Shown in pieces: positions 29,956-38,435 of a stretch of DNA of 64,000 bases (position 1 is the first letter of the stretch; each line of letters begins with the position of its first letter). The position numbers and the translations under genes are program-made. The stretch lies in the NCBI RefSeq assembly GCF_003316695.1, contig NZ_PDKB01000004.1:1-64000 (forward strand). The letters run 5' to 3'. Below the pieces are notes generated by a model, which saw nothing but the letters and a program-made list of their open reading frames with translations, did no database searches and was not told the origin of the DNA. Source of the stretch: Aliarcobacter vitoriensis. Lineage in GTDB: Bacteria; Campylobacterota; Campylobacteria; Campylobacterales; Arcobacteraceae.

Positions 29956-31209
29956 ATGTTTTTTAACAATAGAAATACTGATATTTTAGAAATATTAAAT
30001 ATGATAGAGTCATATTTAAAGAACGAGATAAATTTTTTGTCTATAGATGATTTTGAGTGCAAAGGTTACAATAAGGAGATAAAAGCTAAATTAGATTCTA
30101 TATGTAATATACTAAATCAAAGGAACGATGATGAACTACTAATTTATGGTGAGATTATGCTTATTTCTGAGAAAATTGAAAAAGGTATAATTGGAGATAA
30201 AATTCATCATACAAATACCACAAATATAAAACTAAACTATATAGCAAAAACTATAAATAATTTAGTTGAAACACTTCATAATTATATAAATCAGATTATT
30301 ACAATTTTGTCAGAATATAGTAAATATAACTATTTAAGTTCTTTAAATACAAACCTAGTAAATAATGATTTTAAAAAATTATTTGAAGGAATAAATACTT
30401 TAAGGCAAACAATAACACAAATGTTAACTGAAAATAAATCCAATGGATTAATTTTAGAAAATAACTCAAAAATATTGTTAGAAAATGTAGATACTTTAAA
30501 TTTATCTTCAAGTAGAGCAGCTGCAAATCTTGAAGAAACAGCTGCTGCATTGGAAGAAATTACTTTACATGTTAGAAATAATACAGATAACATTTTACAA
30601 ATGGCAACTCTATCAAAAAATGTAAGAAAATCTTCAAATGATGGTGAACAGTTAGCAAATCAAACGGTCTTATCTATGGAAGAGATAAATAATCAAGTAA
30701 GCTTAGTAAATGAAGCTATAAGTGTAATTGATAATATTGCTTTTCAAACAAATATTTTATCATTAAATGCAGCAGTAGAAGCAGCAACAGCAGGCGAGAC
30801 AGGAAAAGGATTTGCTGTTGTTGCTGGAGAAGTACGAAATCTTGCAACTAGAAGTGCTGATGCTGCTAAAAGAATAAAAAGTATAGTTGAAAATGCAACT
30901 AAAAAAGCTTACAATGGAAAATCTACAGCAAATGACATGATTGTAGGTTATAAAGAATTAAATAAAAATATACTTCAAACTATAAATTTGATAGAAGAGA
31001 TTCAAAATGTTTCAAAAGAACAACTTATAAGAATAGAACAAATAAATGACGCTGTTAATAAGCTAGATGAACAAACACAGCAAAATGCAAATGTTGCTTC
31101 TCAATCTCATGATGTAGCAATAACAACAGATTCTATTTCAAAACTAATAGTAAAAAATGCAAATGCAAAAGAGTTTGAAGGTAAAAATGATATTGGTATA
31201 AATGTTTAA
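29956..31209 (+). CDS. Methyl-accepting chemotaxis protein without membrane helices (CetA-like partner)
   Basis: This 417-residue receptor has an N-terminal helical region (1-150), then a methyl-accepting domain with the tip '[20 protein letters not shown]'. No transmembrane segment is visible, unlike Campylobacter CetA. From about residue 110 it is clearly paralogous to the receptor at 58990 ('[14 protein letters not shown]', '[18 protein letters not shown]'), but it lacks that protein's C-terminal docking peptide. It is presumably driven by the PAS protein upstream. Confidence 0.84.
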   Translation: MFFNNRNTDILEILNMIESYLKNEINFLSIDDFECKGYNKEIKAKLDSICNILNQRNDDELLIYGEIMLISEKIEKGIIGDKIHHTNTTNIKLNYIAKTINNLVETLHNYINQIITILSEYSKYNYLSSLNTNLVNNDFKKLFEGINTLRQTITQMLTENKSNGLILENNSKILLENVDTLNLSSSRAAANLEETAAALEEITLHVRNNTDNILQMATLSKNVRKSSNDGEQLANQTVLSMEEINNQVSLVNEAISVIDNIAFQTNILSLNAAVEAATAGETGKGFAVVAGEVRNLATRSADAAKRIKSIVENATKKAYNGKSTANDMIVGYKELNKNILQTINLIEEIQNVSKEQLIRIEQINDAVNKLDEQTQQNANVASQSHDVAITTDSISKLIVKNANAKEFEGKNDIGINV

Positions 31210-31267
31210 AATTTAGACTTTAATAGTTAATCTATTATAATCCACTCTCTATAGACAAAGGATATAA

Positions 31268-31492
31268 ATGATAGATAAAAAGTATGAAAAGTATCTTTTT
31301 GCAATAATTATGGGTACAGTGATGAGTTTTATAATGAGCTTTATAATTACATTTATAAATTTAGGATTTATTGATGGATTTTTTACTAAATGGATAGAAG
31401 CATTTTTTAAAGCTGCTGTCTGTGCCATTCCAATAATATTTATTGTAGCTCCAAATGTTAGAAAAATAGTTTCTAAGATTGTAAGTGATTAA
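31268..31492 (+). CDS. Small membrane protein, DUF2798 family
   Basis: This 74-residue protein has two predicted membrane helices (about 9-31 and 43-62), with the DUF2798-like pattern 'IMGTVMSFIMSFIITFIN' and 'FFTKWIEAF'. The function of the family is unknown. AAAGGA precedes the ATG, and a terminator follows. Confidence 0.72.
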   Translation: MIDKKYEKYLFAIIMGTVMSFIMSFIITFINLGFIDGFFTKWIEAFFKAAVCAIPIIFIVAPNVRKIVSKIVSD

Positions 31493-31517
31493 AATATAGC
31501 CTAAAAAAGGCTATATT
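31493..31517. terminator. Bidirectional terminator
   Basis: AATATAGCC/GGCTATATT, a 9-bp stem with a 7-base A-rich loop between the convergent DUF2798 and YceI genes. On the minus strand the loop reads as T residues. Confidence 0.72.
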
Positions 31518-31519
31518 AT

Positions 31520-32068
31520 TTATTTAAAAGGGATTGTAAACTCTAGATTTACATCAGAATAAGATACATTTTCATGTAAAGCACCACAAATTTCAGTAAA
31601 TGCTTTGTATGAACTTGCCATATTAAAATCTAAAATATCTATAACTCCGTTTGCTACAATCTTTCCATCATTTATTTCATATTTCATAGAAGTAGCTTTT
31701 TTGATACCATTCATTACAACATCTAAAACTAAAGTTTTATTTACTTCATCTACACTAGAGATATTTCCTTCTATAAAATTTGCAGAAGTTAAAGAAAATA
31801 GTGTTGAAGTGATATTTAAATTTCTTGCTTCATCTTTTGATTCTAAAGATTTTGCATCAATTTTTACTTTTGCACTTTTTAGAAACTCTGTTAAATTATC
31901 AGATTTTTTAATATCTAAATCTATTTTATTAAATGTTCCAGAAACTGCAACTTTTGAAGCAAGTTTAAATCCAGTCCATTTTACACCCAAATCACCATTT
32001 AACTCGTAAGCATTAATACTTGAAACTAGACCAAATGCTAAAACAGATAGCAAAATCTTCTTTTTCAT
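31520..32068 (-). CDS. YceI-family periplasmic protein
   Basis: About 182 residues. The ATG at 32068 is chosen because AAGGAG stands 6 bases before it and a signal peptide follows at once ('MKKKILLSVLAFGLVSS' to 'NAYE'). The mature part is a YceI lipocalin-like barrel: 'GVKWTGFKLASKVAVSGTF', 'ITSTLFSL', 'NFIEGNI' and 'FTIPFK' at the end. YceI proteins bind polyisoprenoid-like lipids, and some family members are acid- or stress-induced. It is divergent in orientation from nothing immediate; the Crp/Fnr gene upstream is on the same strand. Confidence 0.83.
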   Translation of the reverse strand: MKKKILLSVLAFGLVSSINAYELNGDLGVKWTGFKLASKVAVSGTFNKIDLDIKKSDNLTEFLKSAKVKIDAKSLESKDEARNLNITSTLFSLTSANFIEGNISSVDEVNKTLVLDVVMNGIKKATSMKYEINDGKIVANGVIDILDFNMASSYKAFTEICGALHENVSYSDVNLEFTIPFK

Positions 32069-32168
32069 ACAACTCTCCTTATTTGTAAGTATAATAATCT
32101 TTAACAAGATTAGTTTGATTTTATCAAATATTTATTAAAGTAAGATAATTTTTATTTAATAAAATATT

Positions 32169-32774
32169 TTATAAAATAGTTATTGTCCCTCGTGCTAATT
32201 TTATGAGATTTTTATTTTTTAAATCCTGTAAGACTCTATTTATTACAGTTCTTGAAGTACCCAAAGAAGAAGCTATTTCACTATTTGTAATTTTTATTTC
32301 TTTTGAATTATAAGATTTCAAAAAATCTAAAATTCTACTATCTAATCTTTTAAATTTTATATCTTCAATTAAAGTAGTTAAAGAAGAATATCGAAGTGTA
32401 AAAAGAGAAAAAATCATTTTTTGATAACTTGGAGAGTGAACTATCAGATTTTGGATAACATCAATAGGGATTAAATACCCTTTTATTAAAGTTGTAGATT
32501 CAGCTGTTGCAACTGCTTTTGTTTGTGAAATTGCACTTGCAATATTTACAATACATTGTTCACCTTGGCAAAAATCATATAAAGGAATTTCATCATTTGT
32601 ATTTGCACTAACTGAAAGTTTAATATTCCCTTCAATAAGATATAAAACCTCTTTACAAATATCTCCTTCATAAAAAAGTATTGTTCCTTTTGGAATTTCT
32701 ACATATTTTGAGCTAGATTTTATATTATTTACTAGTTCTTCATTTAACTCACTAAAAAAATCAAAATTTTCCAA
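32169..32774 (-). CDS. Crp/Fnr-family transcription regulator
   Basis: This 201-residue protein has an N-terminal cyclic-nucleotide-binding-like barrel (about 1-115, 'YVEIPKGTILFYEGDICKEV' pattern) and a C-terminal winged helix. The recognition region is 'EIASSLGTSRTVINRVLQDL'. It lacks the N-terminal four-cysteine cluster of FNR. The effector is unknown. It is divergent from the LysE-type exporter gene, which may be a target. YceI lies downstream on the same strand. Confidence 0.85.
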   Translation of the reverse strand: MENFDFFSELNEELVNNIKSSSKYVEIPKGTILFYEGDICKEVLYLIEGNIKLSVSANTNDEIPLYDFCQGEQCIVNIASAISQTKAVATAESTTLIKGYLIPIDVIQNLIVHSPSYQKMIFSLFTLRYSSLTTLIEDIKFKRLDSRILDFLKSYNSKEIKITNSEIASSLGTSRTVINRVLQDLKNKNLIKLARGTITIL

Positions 32775-32899
32775 ATTTTATCCTTGATAATTTTATTTAT
32801 ATTATATTAGTATTTCAATCTTTTTTATGCAACCTTTGTAGCAGACAAAAGAGATTTTTATCTATACAATACAAACTTTTATTAGAAAAGAGAATATTT

Positions 32900-33514
32900 A
32901 TGCAATATTTGAGTGAATTCTTACTTTTAGCTACTGCTTTACAAATGGCTTTAATTTCACCTGGTCCTGATTTTATGATTACAATAAAACAGACAATAAA
33001 TCAAGGTAAAAAATATGCTTATTATTCAAGTTTAGGAATAGGTTTTGGTATTGTAATTCATTTAGTATATACATTTTTAGGATTTGGATTAATTATTAAA
33101 GTTTTTCCAGATTTTCTTAATTTTGTACGAATTTTAGGAGCAATTTATCTAATATATTTGGGTATTGGAAGTTTTAGAAGTAATTCATCAAAAATTAAAA
33201 TTAAAAGTGAAAAAGATAAGCAATATAGTTTTAAAAAATCATTTATCTTAGGTTTTTTGTGTAATTTATTGAACCCAAAAGCTACACTATTTTTTCTATC
33301 TATATTTACAACTATTGTAAGTATAAATACACCTTTTTATATTCAAGGTTTGTATGGACTATATTGTGTTTTAGCAAATATTTTATGGTACATATTAATA
33401 GCAAATATCTTATCACAAAAAAAGAATATGGAGTTATTTAATAAATATAGAAATATTATAGATAAATTTATTGGTACTGTATTGATTCTTTTGGGACTAA
33501 AAATCATTTTCTAA
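32900..33514 (+). CDS. LysE/RhtB-family amino-acid exporter
   Basis: This 204-residue protein has about six membrane helices and the family N-terminus 'ALISPGPDFMITIKQTIN'. 'GIGFGIVIHLVYTFLGFG' and 'GFLCNLLNPKATLFFLSIF' are the other conserved blocks. It probably exports an amino acid or derivative. It lies 13 bases upstream of bioB, so the two may be co-transcribed, although no functional link is evident. Confidence 0.87.
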   Translation: MQYLSEFLLLATALQMALISPGPDFMITIKQTINQGKKYAYYSSLGIGFGIVIHLVYTFLGFGLIIKVFPDFLNFVRILGAIYLIYLGIGSFRSNSSKIKIKSEKDKQYSFKKSFILGFLCNLLNPKATLFFLSIFTTIVSINTPFYIQGLYGLYCVLANILWYILIANILSQKKNMELFNKYRNIIDKFIGTVLILLGLKIIF

Positions 33515-33527
33515 TAAAAAATAAAAT

Positions 33528-34385
33528 ATGAAAAAGGGTTTTTATGAGTTTAAAAAAAGAGATTTTTTATGTTCAATATCAAATATAGAAAGCGGTACTT
33601 GCAATGAAGATTGTAAATTTTGTACTCAAAGTGTAAAAAATGATATTGAAATAACTAGATACAAAAGAAAAGAGATAAAAACAGTAGTTGAAGAAGCAAA
33701 AAATGCAAAAAGACATAAAGCACAAGGTTTTTGTTTAGTAACTGCTGGACAAAAACTAACTGATAGTAAACTTGAATATATTATCTCTTTAGTTCATGCA
33801 ATCAAAAAGGAAGATTTAGATTTAAAAATAAATGCTTGTAATGGTTTAGCAACTTTAGAGCAATTAAAAGAGTTAAAAAAAGCTGGAATTGAAGTATATA
33901 ATCATAACTTGGAGGCTTCAAAAGAATTTTATCCAAAATTGTGTTCTACTCATACTTTGCAAGAAAGATATGAAACTTGTTTAAATGTAAAAGAAGCAGG
34001 ACTAAATTTAGCTTGTGGAGGAATATTTGGAGTTGGAGAATCACATGAAGATAGAATTTCACTATTTAATTCAATAAAATCTTTAGAACCAATGATTGTT
34101 CCTTTAAACTTTTTTCATTATACAAATAATCTACCAATTTCTAAAAATGTATTAACAAAGCAAGAAGCCTTTTCTATAATCAAAACTGCAAGAAATATGA
34201 TCGATAGTGCTAAAGTTGTTATGATTGGTGGAGGAAGAGAAAGTATGTTTGAAGATAGACAATATGAAGTTTTTGAATATGGAGCAAACTCTTTTATTAT
34301 TGGAGATTATCTTACAACTTTTGGAGAGAGTGCAAAAAAAGATTTAATATCTTTAGAAAAATTAAACTATAAAATAGCAAATTAG
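33528..34385 (+). CDS. bioB: Biotin synthase
   Basis: This radical SAM enzyme converts dethiobiotin to biotin. It has 285 residues, shorter than E. coli BioB (346), as is usual in Campylobacterota. The radical SAM cysteines are Cys25, Cys29 and Cys32 (CNEDCKFC). Substrate and second-cluster motifs follow: 'YNHNLE', 'CSTHT..ERYETC', 'GGIFGVGES' and 'GGGRE'. Biotin made here would serve the biotin carboxylase at 36693. Confidence 0.93.
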   Translation: MKKGFYEFKKRDFLCSISNIESGTCNEDCKFCTQSVKNDIEITRYKRKEIKTVVEEAKNAKRHKAQGFCLVTAGQKLTDSKLEYIISLVHAIKKEDLDLKINACNGLATLEQLKELKKAGIEVYNHNLEASKEFYPKLCSTHTLQERYETCLNVKEAGLNLACGGIFGVGESHEDRISLFNSIKSLEPMIVPLNFFHYTNNLPISKNVLTKQEAFSIIKTARNMIDSAKVVMIGGGRESMFEDRQYEVFEYGANSFIIGDYLTTFGESAKKDLISLEKLNYKIAN

Positions 34386-34472
34386 TGAAACATATGTAGT
34401 TTATTTAAAAATACTTTTTTTATAAAATTTCAAAATCTAGCTAGAAAAATTTAAAAACAAAAAGGATTTAAA

Positions 34473-34760
34473 ATGCCAAAAGCTTTTTTAGAAATTACAC
34501 TAAATATTAAACCAGAAAATAGAGCAACAGCAGCAGGTGTTTATACAAAGTATAAAGAAACTTTTTTAAATGAAATTATGGGTGCTAAATCAAAAGATTT
34601 ATTAGTTAGAGATGAAGATGTGCAAGTTTTACATGGATTTGAATGTGTTGATAGTGCAAATGCATATTTAAAATCTGCATTATTTGAAAATGATGTAGTA
34701 AGAGAACTCTCACCACTTTTTGAAAGTGCTCCAGATATTAGAATATATACAGTAGCCTAA
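34473..34760 (+). CDS. Conserved small protein, possibly ferredoxin-like (ABM-type) fold
   Basis: This 95-residue protein has no signal or membrane helix. A beta-alpha-beta pattern, with 'FLEITLNIKPENRATAAGVY' first and 'RIYTVA' as the last strand, suggests a dimeric alpha/beta barrel like antibiotic-monooxygenase-type proteins. No catalytic residue can be named. AAAGGA precedes the ATG. The upstream spacer contains a TATAAAAT box near 34421. Confidence 0.5.
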   Translation: MPKAFLEITLNIKPENRATAAGVYTKYKETFLNEIMGAKSKDLLVRDEDVQVLHGFECVDSANAYLKSALFENDVVRELSPLFESAPDIRIYTVA

Positions 34761-34786
34761 AATATATCCCAATTTTGGGATATATT
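34761..34786. terminator. Hairpin after the 34473 gene
   Basis: AATATATCCCAA pairs with TTGGGATATATT. No T tract follows; instead GTATAAT (34787-34793) may be the -10 box of the EamA gene, so terminator function is uncertain. Confidence 0.5.
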
Positions 34787-34814
34787 GTATAATACTTTAA
34801 AAATTAGGAATTAT

Positions 34815-35687
34815 ATGAAAAGTTTAAATTTTGATTTAAAATTAGTAGTTTTGATTTTTATAGTGTTATTATTTTTTGCTTCAAACTCAATTTTAGCTAG
34901 AATGGCTATTTCTACACAAAATATTGATGCTTTTACTTTTACTTTTTTAAGAATAATATCTGCTATGTTTGTTCTTTTAGTAATATATTTTTATAAAAAT
35001 AAGAATCTCAAAATAGGGTTAAAATCTAATTATCTTAGTGGATTTATGTTTTTTTTATATGCAATTTGTTTTTCATATTCATATATAAATATGCTTGCAG
35101 GTGTTGGAACTTTGATTTTATTTGCTGTTGTTCAGCTAACTATGATTATTTTAGCTTTGTTTTTTAATGAAAAACTAACTTTTAATAAAATTGTTGGAAT
35201 AACCATAGCTTTTGGAGGGTTAATATATCTTTTATATCCAAAAAGTGATTTTACAATCTCATATTTTCATACTTTTTTGATGTTTTTATCTGGGTTTGGT
35301 TGGGCAGTTTTTAGTGTTCTTGGAAAGAAATCAAAAAATGCAACTTTAAATGCAACAGATAGTTTTTTCAAAGCTTTTATTTTTACTATAATTTTTGCTA
35401 TTTTTTATCTAACTTTTTTTGAGAATATTCTCAAAATAGATTTTCAAACTTTTATAATGGCAACTACTTCAGGTTCAATAACAACTGCTTTTGGAGTATT
35501 TCTTTGGTATACAGTTTTACCAAAAATACAGATTATGACAGCAAGCATAGTTCAGTTAATAGTTCCAATAATGGCAATATTTTTAAGTATTGTTTTTCTG
35601 AATGAAACTCTTACTTTTGAGCTTTTTCTTTCAACTATTATTATACTTTTAGGAATTTTTATAGCTTTATACAAAAAAACAAATTAA
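34815..35687 (+). CDS. EamA/DMT-family transporter
   Basis: About 290 residues with ten predicted membrane helices in two EamA repeats. 'FASNSILARMAI' opens the first repeat, and 'GTLILFAVVQLTMIILAL' and 'KIVGITIAFGGLIYL' are typical. The ATG at 34815, with AGGAA five bases upstream, is preferred over the in-frame TTG at 34785. The substrate is unknown. The stop codon overlaps that of the convergent AEC transporter gene (shared TTAA). Confidence 0.85.
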   Translation: MKSLNFDLKLVVLIFIVLLFFASNSILARMAISTQNIDAFTFTFLRIISAMFVLLVIYFYKNKNLKIGLKSNYLSGFMFFLYAICFSYSYINMLAGVGTLILFAVVQLTMIILALFFNEKLTFNKIVGITIAFGGLIYLLYPKSDFTISYFHTFLMFLSGFGWAVFSVLGKKSKNATLNATDSFFKAFIFTIIFAIFYLTFFENILKIDFQTFIMATTSGSITTAFGVFLWYTVLPKIQIMTASIVQLIVPIMAIFLSIVFLNETLTFELFLSTIIILLGIFIALYKKTN

Positions 35688-36607
35688 TTCATATACCAAT
35701 ATAAAATCAATGGAATATAAAACAGTGAAATCACAGTTGAGATAAATAGTGCAACACTCATCATTTGTGGTTTTACATTTAGTAAAGTAGCTACTGTTAC
35801 AGTATTTCCAGCAAGAGGAACAATAGAAAATAAAAACATAACAGTATATAAACCATCATTTAAAAAGTGAATATAAGTTTTATCTATAAAAATAAAAGCA
35901 AGTACAACAACAGGCCACAAGATGAATTTTATAAACATTGCATAAGATATAAATTTCATATCAAAAGAACCATTTGTTCTTATGTGTTCAAGTCCCATTC
36001 CAACTATCATCATACCAAAAACAGTATAAGCACCTTTTAAATATTCGTTGTAGTTTTCAAAAACTTCTGGTAATTTTATCTCTAGTAAATTACAAATAAT
36101 TCCTAAAATAAATGCATATAAAACTGGAAGTTTTAACATTTTTAAAAGGCTTTGTTTTGCACTAAAATTTCCTTTTGCAGTTATATAATATCCAACTGAA
36201 TTTTGATATAAAAGTGAAGCTAAAACAGTAAATATAAAAACATCAACCATCCTTGGTTCTAAAAATAAAATAGCTAGTGGGATTCCTATATTTCCAGTAT
36301 TTCCAGTTGATGTACTAAAAGCCAATAAATTTGCAGTGTTATCACTATAAACTCTTTTAAAATATGCTAAAAGTATAAAGCTTAAAATAGAGCTAAATAA
36401 AAAGAAAAATATTGGTAAAAAAAGTATTGAAGCACTTAGATTTACATTTAAAGCAGCATTGAAAATAATAAGTGGTGACAGAAGATAAAGCAAAATTTTT
36501 GCTACTGTTTCTTTATCACACTTTAAAATATATGTGCTTAAAAATCCTAAAATAATACTTATATATAAAGGGATTATTTTTCCTAAAAGAGTAAAAAATA
36601 TTGACAT
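35684..36607 (-). CDS. AEC-family (auxin efflux carrier type) permease
   Basis: This 307-residue protein has about ten membrane helices in the AEC arrangement. 'STGNTGNIGIPLAILFL' and 'MFLFSIVPLAGNTVTVATL' are the two half-repeat signatures. Bacterial members move organic acids such as malate or malonate; the substrate here is not predictable. It lies 85 bases downstream of the biotin carboxylase gene in transcription order. Confidence 0.86.
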   Translation of the reverse strand: MSIFFTLLGKIIPLYISIILGFLSTYILKCDKETVAKILLYLLSPLIIFNAALNVNLSASILFLPIFFFLFSSILSFILLAYFKRVYSDNTANLLAFSTSTGNTGNIGIPLAILFLEPRMVDVFIFTVLASLLYQNSVGYYITAKGNFSAKQSLLKMLKLPVLYAFILGIICNLLEIKLPEVFENYNEYLKGAYTVFGMMIVGMGLEHIRTNGSFDMKFISYAMFIKFILWPVVVLAFIFIDKTYIHFLNDGLYTVMFLFSIVPLAGNTVTVATLLNVKPQMMSVALFISTVISLFYIPLILYWYMN

Positions 36608-36676
36608 TAAATAACCTTGGATAAATTTTTTTATAAGTATATATTATCAAGGCTTTAATTTATGTAGATTAAACAA

Positions 36677-36696
36677 CTAAGAACAAAAGTTCTTAG
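36677..36696. terminator. Hairpin at the 3' end of the biotin carboxylase gene
   Basis: CTAAGAAC/GTTCTTAG with a 4-base loop, overlapping the stop codon of the minus-strand gene. A short T-rich stretch follows on that strand, so it is a weak terminator. Confidence 0.55.
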
Positions 36697-38144
36697 TGTC
36701 TTGTAGCTATATTTTTTGAGTTAATAGTATCTATTAATTTTTTAAGATTTTGAATTTTTTCTTCTTCTTCTGAAATATTATCTTGACTATTAAGTGTGAA
36801 AATATCCATTTTTGTATCAAGATAATTTGTAGTAAATTTTCCATCTTTAAAATCTTGATCTCTTACAATTTCTCTATGAAGTGGAATATTTGTAGGGAAA
36901 CCTTCAACATAAAATTCATCTAAAGCTCTTTTTGCTTTTTTTACACAACCTTCCCAATCTAATGCCCAAACAATAAGTTTTCCTACCATAGAATCATAGT
37001 TTGGTGGAACTTTATATCCAGTGTAAAGTGCAGAGTCAAGTCTTACCCCTGGACCTCCTGGAGTTAAGTATTTTGTTACTGTTCCAACAGATGGCATAAA
37101 TCCTTTTAATGGATTTTCAGCATTTATTCTAAACTCAATAGAGTAACCTCTAAAGTTAATCTCTTCTTGTAAGAATATCATCTTATCACCTTCAGCAATT
37201 TGAATCATTCTTTGAATAATATCAACACCAGTAATAGTTTCTGTAACTGGATGCTCAACTTGAACTCTTGTATTCATCTCAATAAAGTAAATATTGTCAT
37301 CTGGATCAAGTAAGAATTCAACTGTTCCAACACTTTCATATCCAAGTTTGAACATAGCTTTTGTTGCAATTCTATAAAGTTCTTTTCTTGCTTCATTATT
37401 CAATCTTGGAGATGGAGCTATTTCGATAACTTTTTGGTGTCTTCTTTGGATAGAGCAATCTCTTTCTCCTAAATGTAGAACATTTCCATATTTATCAGCA
37501 ATAACTTGAATTTCTATGTGTCTTGGATTTTCAACATATTTTTCAATAAATGCTTCTCCTCGACCAAAATATTTTAAGGCTTCGTTTGATGCACTTTCAA
37601 ATAGTTCTTTGAAGTCTTTTTCTTGTCTTACTATTCTCATCCCACGTCCTCCACCACCGAACGCAGCTTTGATGATAACAGGAAAACCAATCTCTCGTGC
37701 AATTTTTGCACCTTCTTCAATGTCAATAATTGGTTCATCAGTACCTTCAAGTACAGGAACACCAACTTTTTTCATAGCAACTTTTGAAGCCATTTTATCT
37801 CCAAAAAGTTCTATATGTTCTGGTTTTGGACCAATGAAAATAATACCATTTTCTTCACAAGCTCTTGCAAAATCAGCATTTTCACTTAAAAACCCATATC
37901 CAGGGTGAATAGCATCACAATCAGATTTTTTAGCAATAGATATGATTTTTTCATAGTCTAAATATGCTTGAACAACATCCCCTAAAATTGGGTAACACTC
38001 ATCTGCTTTTCTAACCCAAACACCTTCTATATCTACCTCAGAAAAAATTGCAACACTTTTTATCTCAAGCTCTTTACAAGCTCTGATAATTCTTAGTGCA
38101 ATCTCTCCTCTATTTGCAATAAGCACTTTTTGAATCTTTTTCAT
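36693..38144 (-). CDS. Biotin carboxylase subunit (AccC/PycA type)
   Basis: This protein carboxylates biotin on a carrier protein using ATP and bicarbonate. It has 483 residues. The N-terminal domain 'KKIQKVLIANRGEIALRI', the ATP-grasp glycine loop 'AAFGGGGRGMRIV', the catalytic 'ERDCSIQRRHQKVIEIAPSP', and 'YFIEMNTRVQVEHPVTE' are all present. A charged C-terminal extension of about 35 residues makes it longer than typical AccC and close to the two-subunit pyruvate carboxylase A protein of Campylobacter. No carrier subunit is adjacent, so acetyl-CoA versus pyruvate carboxylase cannot be decided here. Confidence 0.9.
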   Translation of the reverse strand: MKKIQKVLIANRGEIALRIIRACKELEIKSVAIFSEVDIEGVWVRKADECYPILGDVVQAYLDYEKIISIAKKSDCDAIHPGYGFLSENADFARACEENGIIFIGPKPEHIELFGDKMASKVAMKKVGVPVLEGTDEPIIDIEEGAKIAREIGFPVIIKAAFGGGGRGMRIVRQEKDFKELFESASNEALKYFGRGEAFIEKYVENPRHIEIQVIADKYGNVLHLGERDCSIQRRHQKVIEIAPSPRLNNEARKELYRIATKAMFKLGYESVGTVEFLLDPDDNIYFIEMNTRVQVEHPVTETITGVDIIQRMIQIAEGDKMIFLQEEINFRGYSIEFRINAENPLKGFMPSVGTVTKYLTPGGPGVRLDSALYTGYKVPPNYDSMVGKLIVWALDWEGCVKKAKRALDEFYVEGFPTNIPLHREIVRDQDFKDGKFTTNYLDTKMDIFTLNSQDNISEEEEKIQNLKKLIDTINSKNIATRH

Positions 38145-38435
38145 ATTTTTAGCCTTTTCAAAAATTTTATATATGATTGTAGAGTTTTTTTTTTATTAAT
38201 TCTTCTTAATTTTTGTTAATAAAATTGTTTAAAATTGCTAATTATATTTTTAAATTTAAACAATATAAAAACTTAATGAATAACTATTATTAATTTTATA
38301 TTATTTTAAGTTTAATTGATTAATATTCCGTTTACTTTTTAATAATTAGTATACTAATTATCAAAAATAAAGATAAATTCTCCTAAAGATTTATCAAAAT
38401 TTTAATCAAAAAATATTAAGAAAGAAAGGAAAAAG
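38145..38435. other. Divergent spacer upstream of the TonB receptor
   Basis: This is a 291-base AT-rich gap. It holds the candidate operator palindrome at 38342-38361 and a ribosome site AGAAAGGA near 38422. A run of T on the plus strand (about 38188-38195) lies upstream of the biotin carboxylase start. No ORF was seen. Confidence 0.6.
38342..38361. promoter_or_regulatory. 20-bp perfect palindrome, candidate operator of the siderophore locus
   Basis: ATAATTAGTATACTAATTAT is exactly self-complementary and lies 74 bases before the receptor ATG. Siderophore receptors are normally Fur-repressed. The AT-rich arms resemble a Fur box loosely, but do not match the classic GATAAT-type consensus well. 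Confidence 0.55.

Noticed and set aside
35684-35687. Overlap of EamA and AEC gene ends as a possible frameshift or fusion
   Set aside because: Both proteins are complete and on opposite strands; the TTAA simply serves as both stop codons.
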